NCBI GenBank assembly: GCA_012270625.1
Contig: JAAXHZ010000122.1
Span: 1 to 14,168, forward strand
Length of the DNA: 14,168 bases
Direction: 5' to 3'
From: Dehalococcoidia bacterium
Lineage (GTDB): Bacteria > Chloroflexota > Dehalococcoidia > SAR202 > UBA11138
A program made the position numbers and the translations under genes. The notes beneath the pieces are model-generated. The model was not told the DNA's origin and made no database searches. It saw nothing but the letters and a program-made list of their open reading frames with translations. Positions 6,001 to 12,902 of this stretch are shown piece after piece (the stretch's first letter is position 1; every line of letters starts with the position of its first letter).

Positions 6001-6899
6001 AACGCGCTACAAAGGACGTCCTCTATTTCGAGACCGGGCCGGACAACGCTCCGACACTGTTCGTAGATCCGGGCGAGGAGTTCGAGGTAATCACGCAAAT
6101 GAACCGAGGCCCGTGGATAGAGGGACATCCTGACCAGGAAGAGCTGGAAGCCAAGCTGGTCGGGGGCAACCCATCGAGCGGGGCCATCTACGTCAACGGC
6201 GCCGAGCCTGGACAAGCGTTGATCGTACACGTTCTGGACATCCAGACAGAGTCATTCGGCTACACTCGATTCAGAGGAAGCACCGGGGCAATGCCCGGCT
6301 GGATGGGCGCAACTGGGATAGGCCATCACGAGAAGATCGTCCAGATCAGCGACGGCCTCATCCACTGGAGCGACGATCTGAAGTTCCCGGTTGAGCCTAT
6401 GCTCGGAGTCGTTGGTGTGGCCCCGGCCAGAAGCAGGTGGACCAACGCATGGGCCGGAGAGTGGGGTGGCAACTTCGACATCCAGGAGATCACTTCCGGC
6501 GCATCGGTACACATTCCGATCCAGGTAGCAGGCGCGCTGCTGCACGTTGGAGATATGCACGCCCGGCAGGGCGATGGCGAGATATGCGGCGCTGGAGGCA
6601 TCGAGACTGGCGGGACAGCCAGACTGCGATGCGAGCTTGCCCCATTGCCCGAAAACATGACGTGGCCCCGAATCGAAAACGAGACTCACATCATGACGAC
6701 GGGCATAATGCGGCCCGCGGAAGACGCCTTCAGAACAGCCCTTTCCGAGATGCTGATGTGGCTGGAGACCGACTACGGCTTCGAGCGCGGCGAAGCGTAT
6801 CTCTTCCTGGGCCAGGTGCTGGAAGCGCGCTGCACCCAGTTCGTGAATCCGACCTTCAGCTACCTGTGCAAGGTCAACCGGAAGTGGCTGCCCAAGTAG
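5997..6899 (+). CDS. Acetamidase/formamidase-family (FmdA/AmdA) protein
   Basis: A 300-residue cytoplasmic enzyme of the FmdA/AmdA family, which hydrolyses short amides to ammonia and a carboxylate. Family signatures in order are GGNPSSGAIYVNGAEPGQ (57-73), PMLGVVGVAP (134-143), GGNFDIQEI (157-165) and GDMHARQGDGE (185-195), the last two carrying the conserved Asn, Asp, His and Glu of the active site. The length matches the family. A GGAGGG ribosome site lies nine bases before the ATG, which overlaps the aldolase stop codon. Co-translation with an aldolase suggests a shared pathway, for instance release of ammonia from an amide plus cleavage of a keto-acid, but this is inference and the natural substrate is unknown. 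The gene converges on the lipoprotein gene, with only 43 bases between the stops. Confidence 0.9.
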   Translation: MKRATKDVLYFETGPDNAPTLFVDPGEEFEVITQMNRGPWIEGHPDQEELEAKLVGGNPSSGAIYVNGAEPGQALIVHVLDIQTESFGYTRFRGSTGAMPGWMGATGIGHHEKIVQISDGLIHWSDDLKFPVEPMLGVVGVAPARSRWTNAWAGEWGGNFDIQEITSGASVHIPIQVAGALLHVGDMHARQGDGEICGAGGIETGGTARLRCELAPLPENMTWPRIENETHIMTTGIMRPAEDAFRTALSEMLMWLETDYGFERGEAYLFLGQVLEARCTQFVNPTFSYLCKVNRKWLPK

Positions 6900-6904
6900 T
6901 CACG

Positions 6905-6938
6905 GCTGACGATCAGGGTAGGTACGTTCAGCGTTTTT
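6905..6938 (+). terminator. Weak intrinsic terminator after the amidase gene
   Basis: GCTGA (6905-6909) can pair with TCAGC (6928-6932), with two further pairs possible across a bulged T. A run of five T residues follows at 6934-6938. The stem is short and the loop long, so termination may be weak. It fits the plus strand only; nothing similar serves the converging lipoprotein gene. Confidence 0.35.
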
Positions 6939-6942
6939 CAGC

Positions 6943-9900
6943 CTATGGGAGCAAGACCGTCAAACGCGAGACACCCAAGTAGTCGGGATGGGGGTAGTGC
7001 CCGGCACGTTTTCTCAGGATGCCAGCCATGATGTTTAGCTGGTCGGACACGTAACGATCTGGGGTGATGGACTTAACGTAGGCGTCCACGTCAGAGGGCG
7101 GAATCATCGCCAGCTTGTAGAACAGCTCCATGTACGATTCGGGCGAGAGCTTTCCCTTGTCCTCCAACTCTGTCCTTAGATGGGCCAGATCAGGATCGTT
7201 GAAGATTGCATGCCATATGATAAGGCTGGATCGATCGTGGGGGCCGTCGGAGTCTTTTTCCAGCGAGGATTTCATCCTGGAGCTTAACCCGTCTATTTCG
7301 CGATTCGCATCTCGCGAGTCTGTGAACTCGGCCGTCTCTATGTCGGCGTACCTGCCAATCGTACGTCCGATGGCGCCTTCGAACGCACCTGCCTGAGCCT
7401 CCCATAACGGACCCGCCAATGGACTTCGGCTCCGCATCTGGGCCGGATTCAGGATCCTTTGCAGCGCGTGTCCGGCCTCGTGAGCCGTGGCCCCGAGCGA
7501 CCATGAAAGTCCAAACTCGCCACGAATCACCAGCCGAAGACCGTTATCCGTTCGATCGCAGCAGTAGCCGCCGAAGCCCTTGCCATAATCACTGATCCAC
7601 TCTTTCCTGGTCAGGTACAGCATCTCTATCCCATCTTGCTGGTAGCTGCGTCCAGTCAAGAGATAGTACGCAGTTCCGAACAAGTCCAAAATGGGCTTGG
7701 AATGGTCTATCGGAACACGCTCGACAGCCCCGTCGGGCTTGTACACTGCGCCTTCTATGCGAACATGCCATTCCCTGTTGGAGGTGATAAACGCAACGGC
7801 GGAACGCATCTCCTCAGGCGTCAATGGGGTGAACTCCGGCGGCGACTGCGGGGGCACGGACACGTAGTCCGCCGGGAAGCCGGTCGCCAGGGCGCTCACT
7901 CTCCCATCGCTTGAGCCTATATATACTGTCCCCTCGTCTACAACAGGTGAGAAGGTGATGTCTTCAGCTGCGGAGTGCTGCCAGACTATGCTCCCGTTCG
8001 ATGCATCAATGGCATTGAGCCGGTCTCCCTCTGATACGGCATACACAAGGCCCTCTGATGAGATCGGAGTGAACGAGCCAGGGGAGCCAATTTCTCTTCT
8101 CCACCTCAGCGAGCCGTCGCCCAGATTGAGGGAATACAGGAATCCGTCGTCGGATGTGAAGTACACGGCTCCGTCTGCCTCGAACACCGAGCCGAGAACT
8201 CCTCCACCTCTCCCGCTCCAGAAGTTCCATACCAGCCGTCCAGACTGCGCATCGAACGCGTACACGCGCTCGTCCGGGGACCCCACCAGGACGAAGTCAC
8301 CAGCTGCCAGCGGTGTCGAGTGAGACGGCGACAGAGTATCCCCGGCCCACAGCCTCGCGCCATTCTCCGCGCTGAGAGCGACAACCAAGCTATCATCAGT
8401 AGGCAGGTACACCTTGCCATCGGCGACCGTCAGCCCGCCTGTGGGATGTGATTCGGATACGGCCCTCCACGCGATCTCGCCGCCTTCGAGATCGATTGCG
8501 ATGATCTCGCCGTTCTCCAGCGCTGCATACACGAGGCGCCCGTCTGTCGCCATGCCGCCTCTCAACGGTATGGCCAAGTACACCTGCCACAGTCCACCTC
8601 CAGTCATTCGATCAACGGCATGTACACAGCCCCAGTCGTCGGCGAGCACCATCACGGCGCCAGACATGATGGGCTTGCCAACAATCTCGCCGCTGGCCGT
8701 GTATCGCCACTTCACCTCTCCGGTCGTGAAGTGCGCCGCATAGAGGCTCTGACCATGCAGCCCACGATAGATCACTTCGTCACCCACGATGAACCAAGGC
8801 TGGGCTTGACCGGCGGTATCGAGACTGTGGACGAGTGTACCGCCTGCCGACAATTGCGCGTCGGCGGGCGAAGAGCGGGGATCCACACTCCATACCCTCG
8901 GGGCAGCGACAACCTCTCTGGACGTACACTCGAACTGTGCGACTGGTTCGAGTCCGACCGGAAGCCCAGGCGTCAGGGCGTACACGTGACTATCCATCGA
9001 GGGGATGTACACCGTTTCACCATCCGTCACCGCGGATGCCGCGACATCCTGTCCTGTCTCGAATCTCCAGCCTATCTGGGATGTTCTCCTGTCTAGCGCG
9101 TAGAAGTAACCATCGTTGGAGCCAAAATAGACCACGTCATCGAGAACGAGCGGCGTCGATTCGATAGCGTCGCCTGTTCGGAAGAGCCAACTCAACACCC
9201 CTTCGGAGGCGTCTAGCGCGTAAACCGTGCCTCCCATGTCTCCGAGGTAAACGGTCTGGTCGCTGATCCTGGCAGGATATTTGGCCTTGGCCAGCAAGTT
9301 GAACTTCCACAATGGTTCGCCATCCGTGATCGACAGGGCATGAACGCCCCGGTTCTCCGTACTGACCACGAGTATGCTATCGTCCACCGCTGGGGGCGCG
9401 GTAATCTCCTGACCAATATCTACGCGCCATACGACTTCGCCAGACACCGAATCGACGGCGTGGACGACGCCGTTCTGAGAGGCGAAGTACACCCTACGAT
9501 CTCGGACGACTGTCCCGCCCATAAGATCGAGGTCCTCCGAGTCGAGTTCCCAGACCGCTTCACCATTGATTAGATCGAGTGCGACCAATCTCCCGTTGTC
9601 ATATGCTACGTAAACCCTGTTCCCGTCGGTCGATACCTGCCCCGAAGGTCGAACGTGACCCTGAAACAGCCATCGCGCGGCTCCGGTGTCTTTATCGAGA
9701 GCTATGACCTCTCCACTGAGCGATGCGAACACGACAGACTCCCCAGATATGACCGGATACGCGACTCCCCCTTCTACGGGGTGATGCCAGATTGTCCGAC
9801 CACTTGTGACATCGATCGCGAAGAAGCCAGCGCTCCAAGCGCCGCCAACGAACAGAACTCCGTCGCCAATGACAGGATGAGCGCCCCTCTCCAAGGCAAC

Positions 9901-10401
9901 CTCGAATCGCCACAGCTCTTCACCCGGCTGTGGCGGGATAGGCGTTGGCGTAGCGGTCGGTTCAGGCGTAGCCGTCGAGGTGGGTTCGAGCGTAGGTGTG
10001 GCAGCAGACTGTGGCTTGAGCGTGGCAGTCGGTTCAGGTGTGGCAGTTGCCGTTGGTTCGGCAGTTGGCGTGGCAGTCGCCGTTGGTTCGGCAGTTGGCG
10101 TGGCAGTCGTCGGTCGGGGTGTGGGTGTCGCAGTAGGTTCGGGTGTTGACGTAGGCGCTGGCGTGCTCGTAGGTTCGGGTGTTGACGTAGGCGCTGGCGT
10201 GCTCGTAGGTTCGGGCGCTGCGGTCGCCGTCGGTTCAGGGCTTGGTGTAGATGTAGGCGTCGGCGTAGGGCTGCTCTTCGGCAAGGCTATAACGACCGAA
10301 GCCGGCGTTGGCGATTCAGTAGGCGGCGGCGATTGGTCACAAGCCGCGAACACAGCGATAAGCAGGACACCGGCTACAGCGAACCGTAGCCATCTCTTCA
10401 T
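6943..10401 (-). CDS. Giant lipoprotein: low-complexity spacer, two PQQ-like beta-propellers, C-terminal HEAGH putative zinc peptidase
   Basis: A 1152-residue protein. The start at 10401 is chosen because it gives a lipoprotein signal (MKRWLRFAVAGVLLIAVFAAC, lipidated Cys21) and overlaps the upstream stop by one base (TGATG); the frame stays open to 10617 but that part lies inside the upstream gene. Residues 24-160 are a Thr/Pro/Ser/Ala/Glu spacer. Residues 161-478 hold eight PQQ-like repeats with blade tryptophans at 164, 205, 244, 284, 325, 365, 405 and 445. A linker (479-520) leads to a second set, 521-840, with tryptophans at 565, 605, 645, 685, 725, 767 and 807 and a first blade lacking its Trp. 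Residues 860-1152 contain HEAGH at 974-978, the HExxH zinc-peptidase signature, with Glu1001 and Glu1008 as candidate third ligands. The fold calls are good; activity and substrate are unknown. It probably works at the cell surface. Confidence 0.85.
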   Translation of the reverse strand: MKRWLRFAVAGVLLIAVFAACDQSPPPTESPTPASVVIALPKSSPTPTPTSTPSPEPTATAAPEPTSTPAPTSTPEPTSTPAPTSTPEPTATPTPRPTTATPTAEPTATATPTAEPTATATPEPTATLKPQSAATPTLEPTSTATPEPTATPTPIPPQPGEELWRFEVALERGAHPVIGDGVLFVGGAWSAGFFAIDVTSGRTIWHHPVEGGVAYPVISGESVVFASLSGEVIALDKDTGAARWLFQGHVRPSGQVSTDGNRVYVAYDNGRLVALDLINGEAVWELDSEDLDLMGGTVVRDRRVYFASQNGVVHAVDSVSGEVVWRVDIGQEITAPPAVDDSILVVSTENRGVHALSITDGEPLWKFNLLAKAKYPARISDQTVYLGDMGGTVYALDASEGVLSWLFRTGDAIESTPLVLDDVVYFGSNDGYFYALDRRTSQIGWRFETGQDVAASAVTDGETVYIPSMDSHVYALTPGLPVGLEPVAQFECTSREVVAAPRVWSVDPRSSPADAQLSAGGTLVHSLDTAGQAQPWFIVGDEVIYRGLHGQSLYAAHFTTGEVKWRYTASGEIVGKPIMSGAVMVLADDWGCVHAVDRMTGGGLWQVYLAIPLRGGMATDGRLVYAALENGEIIAIDLEGGEIAWRAVSESHPTGGLTVADGKVYLPTDDSLVVALSAENGARLWAGDTLSPSHSTPLAAGDFVLVGSPDERVYAFDAQSGRLVWNFWSGRGGGVLGSVFEADGAVYFTSDDGFLYSLNLGDGSLRWRREIGSPGSFTPISSEGLVYAVSEGDRLNAIDASNGSIVWQHSAAEDITFSPVVDEGTVYIGSSDGRVSALATGFPADYVSVPPQSPPEFTPLTPEEMRSAVAFITSNREWHVRIEGAVYKPDGAVERVPIDHSKPILDLFGTAYYLLTGRSYQQDGIEMLYLTRKEWISDYGKGFGGYCCDRTDNGLRLVIRGEFGLSWSLGATAHEAGHALQRILNPAQMRSRSPLAGPLWEAQAGAFEGAIGRTIGRYADIETAEFTDSRDANREIDGLSSRMKSSLEKDSDGPHDRSSLIIWHAIFNDPDLAHLRTELEDKGKLSPESYMELFYKLAMIPPSDVDAYVKSITPDRYVSDQLNIMAGILRKRAGHYPHPDYLGVSRLTVLLP
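9922..10332. repeat. Low-complexity coding repeat encoding the Thr/Pro-rich spacer
   Basis: This stretch encodes residues 24-160 of the lipoprotein. At DNA level it contains two near-perfect tandem duplications: a 30-bp unit at 10051-10080 and 10081-10110 (29 of 30 bases equal) and a 36-bp unit at 10133-10168 and 10169-10204 (identical), followed by a partial third copy. Unit lengths are multiples of three, so copy changes keep the frame and would alter spacer length. It is not a CRISPR array. Confidence 0.85.
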
Positions 10402-11357
10402 CACGCCACGTCCACCACGCATCTGAAGCCCATGTTGCCGGTGGAGCTGTCCGGTGTGTTCGCGCTGCGCGCGGCTACCCGGTAGCGGTTGCAGTAAGAC
10501 TCGTGACACAGGTATGAGCCGCCGCGGATCACTCGGCTGACTCCCGACGGCGGACCTGTGGGATTGTCCCTGGAACCGTGTCGATGGAACGTCGGACTGA
10601 ACCAGTCCCACTGCCACTCCCAGACATTTCCCGCGACGTTGTACAGCCCGAACCCGTTGGGATCAAAAGACCTGGCCGGCGCGGTTCCGTCGTGACCGTC
10701 TTCAGTCGTATTCCGGTCAGGGAACTCACCCTGCCAGATGTTGCACATGTGCCTGCCACTTGGAGCCAGATCGTCGCCCCAGGCATAGCGCCTCCCGACC
10801 AGTCCGCCTCGGGCTGCCATCTCCCACTCGGCCTCAGTCGGAAGTCGCTTCCCGGCCCATCGACAGTACGCCTGCGCGTCGTTCCAGGAGACGTGGACGA
10901 CAGGATGGTCCATTCTTCGGCTGATTCCCGATCCCGGCCCATCGGGCCTGCGCCAGCATGCTCCATCTACGCGCCACCACCAGGGCGCCTCCGCGACCGC
11001 CTGCGTGACCGTCCTGGCGATCTTTCTGGAGACAAACGAGTGAAACACGAACGACCATCCAAACCGCTCGGCCTCGGTCCTGTACCGGGTCTGCCTTACG
11101 AACCTCCCGAACTGCGCGTTGGTCACCGCGGTCTCGTCCATGAACAACGGCGAGACCTCTACCTCCCGCACCGGCCCCTCACCGTCGGCGGCAAACCCAA
11201 CTTCGTCGTCGGCGCCCATGAGAAATGTGCCGCCGGGTATGTGGACCATGCCTTTGGGAGCGTGTCCGACGGGCTTGGTCCTGACAAGACCGGCCGCGAC
11301 ATGACGCAGATGTGGCCTGTTGGTCTCCGAAGATGGAGCGCAGCAGGCTTCAGACAT
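10401..11357 (-). CDS. Formylglycine-generating enzyme (SUMF1/FGE family)
   Basis: A 318-residue protein of the FGE-sulfatase fold. FGE is a copper-dependent oxidase that turns a cysteine in the CxPxR motif of type I sulfatases into catalytic formylglycine. The C-terminal core includes GGSYLCHESYCNRYR (279-293) with both active-site cysteines, Cys284 and Cys289, then ARSANTPDSST and GFRCV, all very close to the catalytic enzymes. This separates it from the many SUMF1-like proteins lacking these cysteines. Other family landmarks are GGTFLMG (42-48), HPVVHVSWNDAQAYCRWAG (151-169), RLPTEAEWEMAARGG (171-185) and NVAGNVWEWQWDWF (240-253). The N-terminus has CCAPSS but no clear signal peptide. A GAGGAGG site lies five bases before the ATG, 21 bases after nuoN. 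The stop shares one base with the lipoprotein start. No sulfatase is encoded in the window, so its client is elsewhere or unconventional. Confidence 0.93.
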   Translation of the reverse strand: MSEACCAPSSETNRPHLRHVAAGLVRTKPVGHAPKGMVHIPGGTFLMGADDEVGFAADGEGPVREVEVSPLFMDETAVTNAQFGRFVRQTRYRTEAERFGWSFVFHSFVSRKIARTVTQAVAEAPWWWRVDGACWRRPDGPGSGISRRMDHPVVHVSWNDAQAYCRWAGKRLPTEAEWEMAARGGLVGRRYAWGDDLAPSGRHMCNIWQGEFPDRNTTEDGHDGTAPARSFDPNGFGLYNVAGNVWEWQWDWFSPTFHRHGSRDNPTGPPSGVSRVIRGGSYLCHESYCNRYRVAARSANTPDSSTGNMGFRCVVDVA

Positions 11358-11378
11358 CCCCGCCTCCTCGACTGCGGA

Positions 11379-12887
11379 TCAGATACCCAGAGAGGCTGCA
11401 GCCGTCCGCGCAAGCTCGATCAGCGGCGCCGGATAGACGCCGAACACGAAGGTCGCCGCCGCGGTAGCCGTCAGCGCCACTCCGGTAGCCGCGTCTGAGG
11501 TAACCGCGCTGTCGTCCGAGGGCTTCTGGAGGAACATGACCTTGACGACACGGAGATAGTAGTAGGCGGAGACCACGCTGTTCACCATGCCGGCAATAGC
11601 CAGCCAGGCCATGTCAGCGCTTACCGCCGCGCTGAAAAGGTAGATCTTCGACATGAACCCGATGGTTGGAGGTATCCCCGTCAGCGAGATCATCGCGAAT
11701 CCCAGCGTTGCGGCCAGCAATGGCGCGCGCTTCACCATACCCGCGTAACTGACGATGTCGTCGGAGTCGATCCTGTTGGATACGGCGACTATCGCCCCGA
11801 AAGCCAGCAGGTTCGTAGCAACGTATCCGCCCAGGTAGAACAGTATGCCGCTCGTCCCGATGTCCGTCTGCTCCGCCGCTCCGGAAGCGAAGACCGCCAG
11901 TCCGACCATCACGTAGCCCGCGTGCGCGATGGTGCTGTACGCAAGCATTCGCTTGATGTTGTTCTGACGAATCGCGACGAGGTTTCCGAACGTCATAGAA
12001 GCAACGCTCAGCGCAGCGAATATCGCGGCCCAGTTCTCACTCACGACGTCCATCGGGAACGAAATGTAGAAGACCCTCAGCAAGACGGCGAATCCGGCTG
12101 CCTTCGACGCAACGGAAAGGAACGCCGTTATAGGCGTTGGCGCGCCCTCGTACACGTCCGGCGCCCAGAACTGGAATGGGAAGCTGGATATCTTGAACCC
12201 GAATCCGGCTATGACCAGAGTTATTCCAAACAGGAGCGCCTTGCTGTCGCCGAAGGCCGCGGCCGGGTTCAGAACACCGGCATCTACCATCGCGCCTATC
12301 TGCGCCGCAATCGCGGCAAGGGACGTCGTCCCTGTATATCCGTATATGAACACCATGCCGTAGAGCAACACGGCAGAGCTGACGGCGCTCAGTATCAGGA
12401 ACTTCATCCCGGACTCTGCCGAGCGTCCGTCACGCAGGAACGCGGCCAGCGCCGCCGTCGGCAGCGCGGTCAGCTCCAGAGCTACGTAAATCGTGATGAG
12501 CTCGGTAGTGGACGCCAGCAGCATCATGCCGGACGTCGCGAGCAGGATCAGCCCGTAGAACTCTGCCCGGAACCGCTGGATGCGCTCGACATATGAGCCG
12601 GACATCAGCAGCACCAGCACCGCGGCCGTGGCGAGGAGCAACTTGAAGAAGAGACTGAACTTGTCAACTACCAGCGTGCCGAAGACGCCCTGCATCTGGC
12701 CGGTCTGCTCGGAGTTGAGATCTCCCCACAGCGCCAGAGTGAACACGACGGACAGAGCAAGGCCAATCACACCGACGGCCAGAAGCGCGCTCTTCCTGGA
12801 CACTACCAGGTCGAGCAGGATCAGCAGCAGCGCCACTCCTGCCAGAGATATCTCAGGCGATAGAAGGTATATGTCGTTTAGCGTCAC
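11379..12887 (-). CDS. nuoN: NADH-quinone oxidoreductase subunit N
   Basis: A 502-residue antiporter-like membrane subunit of respiratory complex I, with about 14 hydrophobic helices. Proton-path residues are visible: Glu138 in YVALELTALP, Lys232 in GFGFKISSFPFQFWAPDVYEG, Lys262 in FLSVASKAAGF and Lys414 in PPTIGFMSKIYLF. The length is normal for the family. The start is a GTG at 12887, 15 bases after the nuoM stop, with only a weak ribosome site (CGAGACG), so it may depend on coupling with nuoM. The order nuoM-nuoN is the usual end of a nuo operon. The FGE-like gene begins 21 bases after the nuoN stop, so these unrelated functions appear to share a transcript. Confidence 0.96.
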   Translation of the reverse strand: MTLNDIYLLSPEISLAGVALLLILLDLVVSRKSALLAVGVIGLALSVVFTLALWGDLNSEQTGQMQGVFGTLVVDKFSLFFKLLLATAAVLVLLMSGSYVERIQRFRAEFYGLILLATSGMMLLASTTELITIYVALELTALPTAALAAFLRDGRSAESGMKFLILSAVSSAVLLYGMVFIYGYTGTTSLAAIAAQIGAMVDAGVLNPAAAFGDSKALLFGITLVIAGFGFKISSFPFQFWAPDVYEGAPTPITAFLSVASKAAGFAVLLRVFYISFPMDVVSENWAAIFAALSVASMTFGNLVAIRQNNIKRMLAYSTIAHAGYVMVGLAVFASGAAEQTDIGTSGILFYLGGYVATNLLAFGAIVAVSNRIDSDDIVSYAGMVKRAPLLAATLGFAMISLTGIPPTIGFMSKIYLFSAAVSADMAWLAIAGMVNSVVSAYYYLRVVKVMFLQKPSDDSAVTSDAATGVALTATAAATFVFGVYPAPLIELARTAAASLGI

Positions 12888-12902
12888 GTTGCGATCGTCT
12901 CG

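Noticed and set aside
10051..10204. Possible CRISPR-like array
   Set aside because: The repeats are directly tandem without unique spacers, are multiples of three and lie inside a coding region.
9980..10426. Plus-strand frame encoding a Val/Gly/Ala-rich repeat protein
   Set aside because: It is the reverse complement of the Thr/Pro spacer; its regularity comes from the coding repeat.
10402..10617. A longer version of the lipoprotein starting at 10617, adding 72 residues
   Set aside because: The extension lies wholly inside the FGE gene, looks like translated antisense-type filler, and would bury the clear lipoprotein signal that begins at 10401.
10578..11498. Plus-strand open frame of 306 codons opposite the FGE gene
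   Set aside because: The opposite strand encodes a highly conserved enzyme with all its motifs; this frame is a shadow.
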